Below, one piece after another: positions 8,956 through 16,143 of a stretch of DNA of 64,000 nt. Positions within the stretch are counted from its first letter, which is position 1, and every line of letters begins with the position of its first letter. Source of the stretch: Arenibacter troitsensis (GTDB taxonomy: Bacteria > Bacteroidota > Bacteroidia > Flavobacteriales > Flavobacteriaceae); NCBI RefSeq assembly GCF_900177645.1, contig NZ_FXAO01000004.1, positions 157,453 through 221,452 of the forward strand, written 5' to 3'. A program made the translations under genes and the position numbers. The notes under the pieces were generated by a model that was not told where the DNA came from, made no database searches, and saw only the letters and a list, made by a program, of their open reading frames with translations.

Positions 8956-9028
8956 CCCCGCGCTGGCGCGAGCATCTTGCTCGTGCCTCGGCTGCCCATC
9001 TACTCAAAATTATTGCAATCTAATGAAC
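8956..9028. repeat. Dispersed palindromic repeat plus 49-bp direct repeat, copy 1
   Basis: This contains GCTGGCGCGAGCATCTTGCT (hairpin CGAGC/GCTCG) followed by the segment 8980-9028, which is repeated at 9708-9756 with 44 of 49 identical bases. The direct repeats bracket the SdpI-like gene, and its start codon lies inside copy 1. Confidence 0.7.
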
Positions 9029-9550
9029 AAGAGACCAAAAATAAAACCAAATTTATCTACAACCGACAAGGCAATTGAATTAATCGGTTGGATTGCCATA
9101 GTTGGAATTTGGATTTTAACATTGTTCCAATATTCTTCATTGCCCGAAACTATACCGATGCATTACAACCTAGCTGGAAAAGCTGACGGATTTGGAAATA
9201 AAAATCAAATTCTGACTTTACCTATTGTTTCAAGTGTACTGTTCATTGGACTAACCTTTTTGAATAGGTTTCCTCATATATTTAATTATCCAACTAAAAT
9301 AAATGAGGAGAATGCCTTTTATTATTATACAAATACCACTCGTATGATTCGGTTTTTAAATTTGATAATCGTAACAATATTTGGACTAATTATTTTTAAA
9401 ACTATTCAAAACGCAAAGGGAAATGCAGACGGACTTGGAAGTTGGTTTTTGCCGTTGACTTTTGGACTTATTTTTATTCCCCTTGCTTTTTATTTGACAA
9501 AAACAATACGAACAAAAAACGATAATAATACCGGGTTTAACAATGAATAG
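9023..9550 (+). CDS. SdpI/DUF1648-type membrane protein
   Basis: A 175-residue integral membrane protein. Hydrophobic segments lie near residues 21-39, 64-79, 107-124 and 137-156. The DUF1648 signature appears between the first two helices: LPETIPMHYNLAGKADGFGN (residues about 46-65). In Bacillus SdpI this family gives immunity to a killing factor and takes part in signalling, but most members are uncharacterised. The gene starts within a 49-bp sequence duplicated on its other side, which hints that it moved in as a unit. Low GC, accessory. Confidence 0.75.
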   Translation: MNKRPKIKPNLSTTDKAIELIGWIAIVGIWILTLFQYSSLPETIPMHYNLAGKADGFGNKNQILTLPIVSSVLFIGLTFLNRFPHIFNYPTKINEENAFYYYTNTTRMIRFLNLIIVTIFGLIIFKTIQNAKGNADGLGSWFLPLTFGLIFIPLAFYLTKTIRTKNDNNTGFNNE

Positions 9551-9578
9551 TGTTATTGGCGTGAGCCTGCCATGATAT

Positions 9579-9609
9579 CCTCCCCCTAGCCCCCTCCCAA
9601 GGAGGGGGG
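9579..9609. repeat. Palindromic REP-like repeat, copy 2
   Basis: A further copy of the GC-rich palindrome CCCCCTCCCAAGGAGGGGG with its leading CCTCCCCCTAG. It is followed by GACTTGATTCTCAACAAAAC, shared with the copies at 10841, 11110 and 11390. Confidence 0.85.
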
Positions 9610-9707
9610 ACTTGATTCTCAACAAAACTATTCGATATGTTGGCACCCCCGCTGTGCAAAGTCCCACCGCTGGCGTGAGCGTCACGCCTGCCTTGCCTTT
9701 AGGCAGG

Positions 9708-9756
9708 CTCGTGCCTCGGCTGCCCAACTACCCAAAATTATTGCAGTCCAATGAAC
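9708..9756. repeat. 49-bp direct repeat, copy 2, downstream of the SdpI-like gene
   Basis: Matches 8980-9028 apart from five substitutions, including the terminal AATGAAC that serves as start codon context in copy 1. In this copy the ATG opens only a seven-codon frame. It is preceded by another dispersed repeat, with GCCTGCC...GGCAGGC pairing, at 9685-9708. Confidence 0.7.
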
Positions 9757-9826
9757 TATAGCATACTATAAAGTGCTAAAAAAGATAGGCTTAAACAAAT
9801 ATATAGGAGCTAGTTGTTATATTCGT

Positions 9827-10808
9827 TTGTTGTACGGCATGCACATATTACTCTCAAATTGACAGATAATAATGTTAAAAGATAGAATTATCAATAAAGA
9901 ATCAGGCTTTTTATTTTATGGATTAACTCCTCCTAAGATAAATACTGAGGAAGATAAAGTTGGGATTATTGCTGATAAGCAAGTTAAAAGGCTTAGAGGA
10001 TTAGAAATTGATGGGTTGGTTTTATACGATATCCAAGATGAATCTTCAAGGACAGATTCTCCGAGACCTTTTCCTTTTATGCCAACCTTGGCTCCTAATA
10101 ATTCAGTGATAAATATCTTAGCGATTTAAAAGTCCCAAAGATTATTTACAAAAGCGTTGGCAAGTATACTGCTGATGAATTTAGGAGTTGGATTTATCAA
10201 AACTCTAATAATATTGATTGTTCCGTTTTTGTAGGTGCTCCATCAAAAAATCAGGTTTCAGGCATTTCGCTTAATGAGGCTTACAAAATAAATCAGGATT
10301 CAAATTCCTCAATTTTATTGGGAGGCGTAGCAATTCCCGAGCGACATATTAAAAAGGGAGACGAGCATATTCGGCTTTTTGATAAAGTAGATAAGGGATG
10401 TAGTTTTTTTATATCCCAATGTGTTTACAGTGTTAATAACACTAAGGATTTCCTCTCAGATTACTATTATACCTCTATTGAGACTGACAGGGATTTGGTA
10501 CCGATTATTTTTACGTTGACACCTTGCGGTTCCTTAAAGACCTTGCAGTTTATGGAATGGCTTGGTATTGACATTCCAAAATGGTTAAATAATGATTTAA
10601 AGCATTCTAATGATATACTCTCAAAATCAATTGATCTCTGCAAGAATATTGCAATAGAGATACTTGATTATAGTGTAACTAAAAATTTACCTATTGGATT
10701 TAATATTGAAAGTGTAGCAATTAGAAAGGAAGAAATTGAAGCATCGATTGAATTATTAAAGGATATAAAGGGATTGATGAATAGATAAAATGCACGACCG
10801 TACAACAA
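9827..10808. mobile_element. Cassette-like module 3 bounded by inverted repeats
   Basis: The left end TTGTTGTACGGCATGCA (9827-9843) and the right end TGCACGACCGTACAACAA (10791-10808) are inverted copies, identical over 11 bases (TTGTTGTACGG) and again over TGCA. Upstream, GTTGTTATATTCGTTTGTTG closely resembles the sequence just outside the left end of module 1 (GTTGCTATATTCGTATGTTA), so both modules share a border type with a variable terminal heptamer. The only content is the frameshifted gene at 9872-10788. Confidence 0.55.
9872..10788 (+). pseudogene. Frameshifted methylenetetrahydrofolate-reductase-like protein
   Basis: Two frames make up one protein. The first (9872-10129) has GFLFYGLTPPKINTEEDK and VYDIQDESSRTDSPRPFPF-type sequence (here LYDIQDESSR then TDSPRPFPFMP). 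The second (open from 10102 to 10788) has ETDRDLVPIIFTLTPCG, then KTLQFMEWLG. Both match the MTHFR-like FAD proteins known from actinobacteria and others. The break lies at about 10099-10104, where AATAATTCAGTGAT would restore the frame if it had one more T. Upstream of 10102 the second frame has two stops, so the product is split. Either a recent inactivating deletion or a sequencing error. No metH or metE neighbour is present. Confidence 0.7.
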
Positions 10809-10840
10809 TGCCCCCCGTTGGCGGGAGCCTGCCATGATAT

Positions 10841-10871
10841 CCTCCCCCTAGCCCCCTCCCAAGGAGGGGGG
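10841..10871. repeat. Palindromic REP-like repeat, copy 3
   Basis: Same palindrome as at 57 and 9579, followed by GATTTGATTCTCAAC. It is the first of the three copies in the tandem nest. Confidence 0.85.
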
Positions 10872-11109
10872 ATTTGATTCTCAACAAAACTATCCGATAT
10901 GTTGGCACTTCTAAGTGAAAGCTATCTGAAAACCGTGTCTAAGTAACTTGGTGTACAAAATGCCTTGGCTTAGGTTTTCAATCCCTTCCGTCTTCTCCTC
11001 CTATTGTCGGAGAATCCACCTTGTCCTCCCGCGGAAAACGCGGGACAGGCTTGCTAAGGGAAGGAGCTCTTTGTTTTCGCACTAAGTAATGATCATCCTG
11101 CCATGATGT

Positions 11110-11139
11110 CCTCCCCCTAGCCCCCTCCCAAGGAGGGGG
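11110..11139. repeat. Palindromic REP-like repeat, copy 4
   Basis: Same palindrome, followed by AATTTGATTCTCAACAAAAC. It is the second copy in the tandem nest; 269 bases separate it from the first. Confidence 0.85.
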
Positions 11140-11389
11140 AATTTGATTCTCAACAAAACTATTCGATATGTTGGCACTTCTAAGTGTAAGCTCCCCGCTG
11201 GCGCGAGCGTCACGCCTGCCTTGCCTTTAGGCAGGCTCGTGTCTAAGTAACTTGGTGTACAAAATGCCTTGGCTTGGGTTTTCAATCCCTTCCGTCTTCT
11301 CCTCCTATTGTCGGAGAATCCACCTTCCCTTAACCAAGGGAAGGAGTTCTTTGTTTTCGCCCTAAGCAATGGTCATCCTGCCATGATGT

Positions 11390-11420
11390 CCTCCCCCTAG
11401 CCCCCTCCCAAGGAGGGGGG
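11390..11420. repeat. Palindromic REP-like repeat, copy 5
   Basis: Same palindrome, followed by ACTTGATTCTCAACAAAAC. It is the third copy in the tandem nest, 280 bases after the second. Confidence 0.85.
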
Positions 11421-11801
11421 ACTTGATTCTCAACAAAACTACCCGATATGTTGGCACCCCCGCTGTTCAAAGTCCCCCCGCTGGCGCGAGCCTGCCTTAG
11501 TAACTTGGTGTACAAAATGCCTTGGCTTGGGTTTTCAATCCCTTCCGTCTACTCCTCCTTTGGTCGGAGAATCCGCCTTGTCCTCCCGCGGAAAACGCGG
11601 GACAGGCTTGCTAAGGGAAGGAGCTCTTTGTTTTATGTATTAGTTTGTAAATCAACCGCTCACTGACCAGTGAAAACTGTTCACTTTTTACTGTTCATCG
11701 TCCACTTCTCGATACAATTTTATTTCATTTCATTTCATAAAATCACTCGAAGTGACGGACTTTAACCCTCTGTTCATTGTAAACTGTTTACTAATTGCTG
11801 A

Positions 11802-13082
11802 TCAGGAAATCTTGTCCATTTTCTTTCTGATCTCTGCCAAGCATAGATTGCCAAAACTGCCTTCGTGGCTGTGGCGTATGTCCCTTTTGGGAGTAAAGGT
11901 GCCTTCGTTGATCTCCTTGCCCATTTTCTTATAGGCATCACGGAAGGGCATACCGCCCAATACCAGCTCGTTCAGGGTATCCACACTAAACAGATAGTCG
12001 TATTTGGGATCGTCCAAAATGTTTTCGTTGACCCGTATTTCCTTTAAACTAAAGGTCATTATTTCCAAACAGGCCTTTAGGTCCTGTATGGCGGGTACGA
12101 TCACTTCTTTTACCAATTGCAGGTCCCGGTGGTAGCCACTGGGCAGGTTATTGGTGATCAGGATCAATTGGTTGGGTACGGTCTGGAGTCGGTTGCACTT
12201 ACCGCGTACCAGTTCAAACACATCCGGGTTCTTCTTATGGGGCATAATGCTGGAACCTGTGGTAAGCTCATCCGGAAAAGAGACAAAATTAAAGTTCTGG
12301 CTCATATACAGGCAGATGTCCATCGCCATCTTGGAAAGGGTGGCGGCAATACTGCTCATGCCAAAGGCTGCTGCCTTTTCTACCTTGCCACGGCCCATTT
12401 GGGCGGCCACTACATTGTATTTCATGGTTTCGAAGCCCATTTCCTGGGTGGTAAAACTACGGTCTATAGGGAAGGAACTTCCATATCCGGCGGCACTACC
12501 CAAGGGATTTTGATCGGCTACCTTATAGGCGGCGTCCACAAAATACAGATCGTCTACCAAACTTTCGGCATAGGCGGAAAACCAAAGTCCAAAGGAAGAG
12601 GGCATAGCCACCTGTAAATGGGTATAGCCAGGCAACATTACTTTCTTGTGCTTGTCCGCCAAATTTAAAAGAAGGTGGAACAGGTCCTTGGTCTGGTCCT
12701 TTATTTCCGTTAACTCGTTCTTTAGGTACAAATGCATGGCCACCAAAACCTGATCGTTCCTGGAGCGGGCGGTGTGAATCTTTTTACCGGCATCTCCCAA
12801 CCTAAGGGTAAGCAGAAACTCAATTTTGGAGTGCATGTCCTCAAAACTGTCCTCTATGGTAAAGGTGCCGTTTTCTATGGTCTGGGCAATTTTATCCAGC
12901 TCGGCTACCAATGAATCGGTTTCCTTAAGGGTCAAGAGACCAATTTTACCCAGCATTTTGGCATGTGCCTTGGAGGCGATTACGTCGTATTTTGCCAAAA
13001 GCAAATCCAGTTCCCTATCATTGCCCACCGTGAAATGGTCTATTTTTTTGTCGGTGCTAAATCCTTTGTCCCAAAGTTTCAT
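11802..13082 (-). CDS. argH: Argininosuccinate lyase
   Basis: A 426-residue cytoplasmic enzyme of the fumarase/aspartase superfamily that splits argininosuccinate into arginine and fumarate, the last step of arginine synthesis. The superfamily signature GSSIMPHKKN is present near residues 276-285, and the conserved TARSRNDQV segment lies near 101-109. The length is a little shorter than the 450-470 of many ArgH proteins because the C-terminus is compact. Last gene of the arginine block, 164 bases after argE. Just upstream of the start, a 30-base stretch holding the start codon complement is duplicated at 13171-13200. Confidence 0.95.
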   Translation of the reverse strand: MKLWDKGFSTDKKIDHFTVGNDRELDLLLAKYDVIASKAHAKMLGKIGLLTLKETDSLVAELDKIAQTIENGTFTIEDSFEDMHSKIEFLLTLRLGDAGKKIHTARSRNDQVLVAMHLYLKNELTEIKDQTKDLFHLLLNLADKHKKVMLPGYTHLQVAMPSSFGLWFSAYAESLVDDLYFVDAAYKVADQNPLGSAAGYGSSFPIDRSFTTQEMGFETMKYNVVAAQMGRGKVEKAAAFGMSSIAATLSKMAMDICLYMSQNFNFVSFPDELTTGSSIMPHKKNPDVFELVRGKCNRLQTVPNQLILITNNLPSGYHRDLQLVKEVIVPAIQDLKACLEIMTFSLKEIRVNENILDDPKYDYLFSVDTLNELVLGGMPFRDAYKKMGKEINEGTFTPKRDIRHSHEGSFGNLCLAEIRKKMDKIS

Positions 13083-13200
13083 TTGTCGTTTTTATTTGTT
13101 TTTTTAAAGGTCAAATGTAGTTCGCCTTTAAACCTCTCTAATAAATAAACAGGTTCGTTCCGGCTCGGTTCATTTGTCGTTTTTATTTGTTTAAAGGTCA
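13080..13200. repeat. Short direct duplication of the argH start region
   Basis: CATTTGTCGTTTTTATTTG followed by TTTAAAGGTCA occurs at 13080-13113 and again at 13171-13200. The first copy contains the argH start codon (CAT at 13080-13082 on the plus strand). The second copy offers a vestigial ATG on the minus strand that opens no useful frame. It looks like a small tandem duplication of about 90 bases. Confidence 0.7.
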
Positions 13201-13246
13201 ATTACAATGAACAAACCAACATCGTTAATTGTTCATTGCTAATTGT

Positions 13247-14314
13247 TCATTGTTTCAGAAATCCTTGCAAGATCTTAATATACAAATCTATGCCTTCTTC
13301 TATTTCCGCCACGTAAATAAATTCGTCCGCAGAGTGACTACGGGTGCTATCGCCAGGTCCCAATTTTAGGGACTGACAATACAAGGCCGCCTGATCCGAA
13401 AGAGTAGGCGAACCGTAGCTGCTTCTCCCCAAGGCCAAGCCCGACTTTACCAACGGATGCTCCTTATTGATGGAAGAGGAATTTAGGCGCAACGAACGGG
13501 GCTTTACCTCACAGGGAGCTTCGGCAGTAAGTATGTCCGCTATTTCCTTATTTGAGTAACAGTCGTTTACCCGTACATCTATCACCAGATCCACATGTCC
13601 GGGCACCACATTGTGCTGATTCCCGGCACTTATCTGGGTTACCGTAAGCTTTACTTCCCCCAGCACTTCCGATACTTTGGGAAACTTATAGTCCTTAAAC
13701 CACTGCAGTACCTCTATGGTATTGTAAATGGCATTATTATCGTTGGGGTGGGCGGCATGGGATGGTGTACCACTGACCTTGCCTTCAAACACCACCAAAC
13801 CTTTTTCGGCAATTGCCAAATTCATCAAGGTGGGTTCCCCTACTATGGCCACATCTATCTTTGGCAGGATGGGCAACATACTGTTGAGTCCGTTGGGACC
13901 GGAACTTTCCTCTTCCGCAGAGGCAACCAGCACTATATTATGGCTCAGGTTTTCCTGGGCATAAAAATGGGTAAAGGTAGCGATCAGGGATACTAGGCAG
14001 CCCCCGGCATCATTACTTCCCAGACCGAATAATTTTCCATCCTCTATATGTGGATGAAAGGGGTCTTTGGTATAGGCCGAATTGGGTTTTACCGTATCGT
14101 GATGGGAGTTGAGCAGCAGCAAAGGCTTGCTCTCGTCATAGTATTTGTTAAAGGCATAGACGTTGTTCTTTTCCCTTTTAAAAGGGATGTTGAACTCTTT
14201 AAACCATGCCTCAATAGCATCGGCCGTCTTATCTTCTTCGGAGGAAAACGACTGAATTGAAATCAGTTCCTGTAACAATGCAATAGCCTTTTCCGTAAGT
14301 TTTTGTTGATCCAT
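13247..14314 (-). CDS. argE: M20-family deacylase, ArgE type
   Basis: A 355-residue M20 metallopeptidase. It shows the metal-binding pattern HHDTV (near 71-75), GSNDAGG (near 97-103) with the bridging aspartate, EEESSGP (near 132-138) with the catalytic glutamate pair, and a late HSADEF histidine. ArgE removes the acyl group from acetylornithine. In organisms with the acylornithine carbamoyltransferase ArgF', the equivalent enzyme acts on acylcitrulline, and that is the expected job here. Two bases separate it from argB upstream. Cytoplasmic. Confidence 0.9.
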   Translation of the reverse strand: MDQQKLTEKAIALLQELISIQSFSSEEDKTADAIEAWFKEFNIPFKREKNNVYAFNKYYDESKPLLLLNSHHDTVKPNSAYTKDPFHPHIEDGKLFGLGSNDAGGCLVSLIATFTHFYAQENLSHNIVLVASAEEESSGPNGLNSMLPILPKIDVAIVGEPTLMNLAIAEKGLVVFEGKVSGTPSHAAHPNDNNAIYNTIEVLQWFKDYKFPKVSEVLGEVKLTVTQISAGNQHNVVPGHVDLVIDVRVNDCYSNKEIADILTAEAPCEVKPRSLRLNSSSINKEHPLVKSGLALGRSSYGSPTLSDQAALYCQSLKLGPGDSTRSHSADEFIYVAEIEEGIDLYIKILQGFLKQ

Positions 14315-14316
14315 GT

Positions 14317-15096
14317 TTATAAGGTAATCGTGGTAAACAAAGTAGCAATAGGGTTTAGCATATCCAAATCCCCAATACAGACCTTGCCCACATTTTTATG
14401 AAGCGCATGGAAGCAATTTTCCAATTTTGGCAGCATGCCATCCGCTATAATTTTCTTTTCCAATAATTCTTGATAGTTCTTAGGCTCCAAGTGTTTCACC
14501 ACCGAGGTCTCGTCCGAAATATCCATCAACACCCCTTTCTTTTCAAAGCAATAGTAGAGCGTGGTGTCATAGTTCCCACTCATCCCAATAGCCACTTCCG
14601 AAGCAATGGTATCGGCATTGGTGTTCAGCAATTGCCCTTCCTTGTTATGGGTAATGGCGCAAAACACCGGAACAAAGTCGGCCTGCAACAATTTGTCTAT
14701 AGCCCCTGCATTTACTTCCTCCACATCCCCAGCAAATCCGTAGTCTATTTCACGGACCGGTCTTTTTACGGCTCGGATGGTATTGCCATCGGCCCCGCTA
14801 AGCCCTATGGCATTGGTGCCCCTGGCCTGCAGTTGTGCCACAATATTCTTGTTGGCCAATCCACCGTAGACCATGGTGATTACCTTTAGCCCCTCTTCAT
14901 CGGTAATACGTCTCCCGCCTACCAATTTGGATTCTATTCCCAATTTTTCGGCGATCTGGGTAGCTAGTTTTCCACCCCCGTGCACCAAAATTTTAGGGCC
15001 TTGTATGGCCGCAAAGGAATCCAGGAATTTGTTGAGTTCGGTTTCGTTCTCAATTACGTTCCCTCCAATTTTTATTATAGATAGTTTTTGTTTCAT
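14317..15096 (-). CDS. argB: Acetylglutamate kinase
   Basis: A 259-residue amino acid kinase that phosphorylates N-acylglutamate, the second step of the arginine route. The N-terminus KIGGNVIEN is the phosphate-binding glycine-rich strand, and VHGGGKLATQ near 38-48 is the substrate loop. The length fits the short, non-hexameric ArgB form; it lacks the N-terminal helix linked to arginine feedback in hexameric enzymes, so feedback control may act elsewhere (inference). It is followed after two bases by argE. Upstream lies the repeat nest with the DUF559 gene, which separates it from argF' by 1.75 kb. Confidence 0.93.
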   Translation of the reverse strand: MKQKLSIIKIGGNVIENETELNKFLDSFAAIQGPKILVHGGGKLATQIAEKLGIESKLVGGRRITDEEGLKVITMVYGGLANKNIVAQLQARGTNAIGLSGADGNTIRAVKRPVREIDYGFAGDVEEVNAGAIDKLLQADFVPVFCAITHNKEGQLLNTNADTIASEVAIGMSGNYDTTLYYCFEKKGVLMDISDETSVVKHLEPKNYQELLEKKIIADGMLPKLENCFHALHKNVGKVCIGDLDMLNPIATLFTTITL

Positions 15097-15289
15097 GTCT
15101 TTTTTTACTTTCTGCTTGGGACAGTTGATCGTTTTGTCCTTAGTTTAGGGTTTCAATCCTTTCCGTCCTCTCCTCCTATCGTCGGAGAAGCCACCTTGTC
15201 CTCCCGCGGAAAACGCGGGACAGGCTTGCTAAGGGAAGGAGACGTATGCGTATTTCAAAATTATATTATTTACTCAATCCAAACTGCTC

Positions 15290-15312
15290 CCCTCTTGGAA
15301 CGAAGAGGGGAA
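15290..15312. repeat. CCCCTCTT/AAGAGGGG hairpin element, copy 1
   Basis: CCCCTCTTGGAACGAAGAGGGG forms an 8-bp stem with a 6-base loop (split for listing: CCCCTCTT, GGAACG, AAGAGGGG). It is followed by AATGAATTT, a second small hairpin (CCGC/GCGG in this copy) and AAAGAAAGGGGAG. Copies at 15563 and 16325 have a different second hairpin (TCTGC/GCAGA). Confidence 0.8.
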
Positions 15313-15466
15313 TGAATTTCACCGCCAACAGCGGGGAAAGAAAGGGGAGCCTGCCTTGCCGTCAAGCAGGTTTGAAATCCCTACTATTTGGTCCAAACCC
15401 AAACTTTCTCTTTTGTTCCAATACCCGCGCTTTCAGAACCCTCCGTCTTCGCTTGTGGCGAATCCA

Positions 15467-15512
15467 CCTCCCTTCGCACTTCGACTCCGCTCAGCACAGG
15501 CCTGAAGGGAGG
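15467..15512. repeat. CTCCCTTC/GAAGGGAG stem element, copy 1
   Basis: CCTCCCTTC and GAAGGGAGG pair around a loop that contains ACTTCGACTCCGCTCAGC. The copy at 16480-16502 has the same stem with only a short loop (ATCT), so the ACTTCGACTCCGCTCAGC phrase was probably inserted into the loop. Further copies are at 16229-16274 and, decayed, 15724-15770. Confidence 0.75.
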
Positions 15513-15562
15513 AGCCGTGTTAATATTTTAAAAATCATATTTTTTACTCTAACCAAACTGCT

Positions 15563-15584
15563 CCCCTCTTGGAACGAAGAGGGG
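15563..15584. repeat. CCCCTCTT/AAGAGGGG hairpin element, copy 2
   Basis: Same hairpin as at 15290, followed by GAATTTTCTGCTTTTGGCAG. It is part of a long block (about 15424-15630) that recurs at 16187-16400, so the DUF559 gene between them is bracketed by direct repeats of about 200 bases. Confidence 0.8.
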
Positions 15585-15777
15585 AATGAATTTTCTGCTT
15601 TTGGCAGAAAAGAAAGGGGAGTTTGAAATCCCTTACTTTTAATCTAATCCCGAATTATCTCTTTTTTCCGAGATCAGGGCCATCAATCCCTTCCGTCTTC
15701 AACTCCCATTGTTGGAGAACCCATCTCCCTTCGCACATTCGATTCCGCTCAGCACAAGTCTGAAGAGAGAAGCTTAT

Positions 15778-16143
15778 TTAGGTTTTAAAATTATCTTTAA
15801 TTTCACTTAATACCGATTCTAAATTATCAAATACCATTTTGTTTTCAAATCGTATCACTTTGTAACCCATTTCATTAAAATAGGCAGTTCTTTTTTCATC
15901 ATAGTCCATGGCCAGGGGATTGTTGTGGATTTCTCCATCCAACTCCACAATTAAACGCTCTGCCGCACAATAGAAATCCACCACATATTTTGAAATACTA
16001 TGCTGCCTAGTAAATCTTTTGCCTTCAAGTTGACGTGAACTTAATTGCTTCCATAGAAAAGCCTCGGCCGGAGTCAGATTGGAACGAAGCTCACTCCTGA
16101 ATCCTGCAAGTTCTTTTTTTGTATGTAGCTTATCCTTTGTCAT
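15778..16143 (-). CDS. DUF559 domain endonuclease-like protein in a repeat nest
   Basis: A 121-residue stand-alone DUF559 protein, a family related to Vsr and other PD-(D/E)XK nucleases. The expected catalytic pattern is present: TRQHSISKYVVDF with Asp near 70, then LIVELDGEIH with the E-x-D pair near 85-88, then KVIRFEN. Nearly the same block occurs inside the LeuRS insertion in this window (RRQHPISRYIVDF, LIVEVDGEIH). It lies between argB and argF' in the arginine block and is bracketed by about 200-base direct repeats. The stop codon abuts a decayed palindromic element. DNA cleavage or nicking is predicted from the family; a link to repeat mobility is my inference. Confidence 0.85.
   Translation of the reverse strand: MTKDKLHTKKELAGFRSELRSNLTPAEAFLWKQLSSRQLEGKRFTRQHSISKYVVDFYCAAERLIVELDGEIHNNPLAMDYDEKRTAYFNEMGYKVIRFENKMVFDNLESVLSEIKDNFKT

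Larger units (their letters stand above)
10789..11801. other. Gene-free repeat nest with three tandem units
   Basis: About 1 kb without a credible gene. The phrase TAACTTGGTGTACAAAATGC recurs at about 10943, 11246 and 11499, so the unit is about 255-305 bases long and present three times. Each unit combines the CCCCCTCC/GGAGGGGG palindrome, the phrase CAACAAAACTA-CGATATGTTGGCAC, the phrase TTTTCAATCCCTTCCGTCT, and in two units a TCCCGCG/CGCGGGA hairpin with an AAGGGAAGGAG tail. Open frames in this stretch are by-products of the repeats. Confidence 0.75.
15097..15777. other. Repeat nest upstream of argB
   Basis: No gene. It contains, in order: the TTTCAATCCTTTCCGTC phrase with the TCCCGCG/CGCGGGA hairpin (15148-15240, as in the 10.9 kb nest); a CCCCTCTT/AAGAGGGG hairpin element at 15290-15312; a copy of the CCCTCCGTCTTCGCTTG element with a CTCCCTTC/GAAGGGAG stem (15467-15512); a second CCCCTCTT/AAGAGGGG element at 15563-15584; and a decayed CTCCCTTC copy ending at 15772, right beside the stop of the DUF559 gene. 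Confidence 0.75.

Noticed and set aside
10082-10110. Programmed frameshift in the MTHFR-like gene
   Set aside because: No slippery heptamer or convincing downstream stem; stops in the second frame just upstream make a random one-base deletion simpler.
3755-10808. Classical insertion sequence or prophage in the island
   Set aside because: No transposase, integrase or phage gene was found; the ends resemble cassette borders and not IS ends.
10789-11640. Repeats looked like a possible CRISPR array
   Set aside because: Units are 255-305 bases long, consist of unlike palindromes, and lack regular 30-40-base repeats with unique spacers; no cas gene is near.
12117-12617. A 166-codon frame on the plus strand opposite argH
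   Set aside because: It is antisense to argH, which is strongly supported by family motifs; the long frame follows from codon bias.
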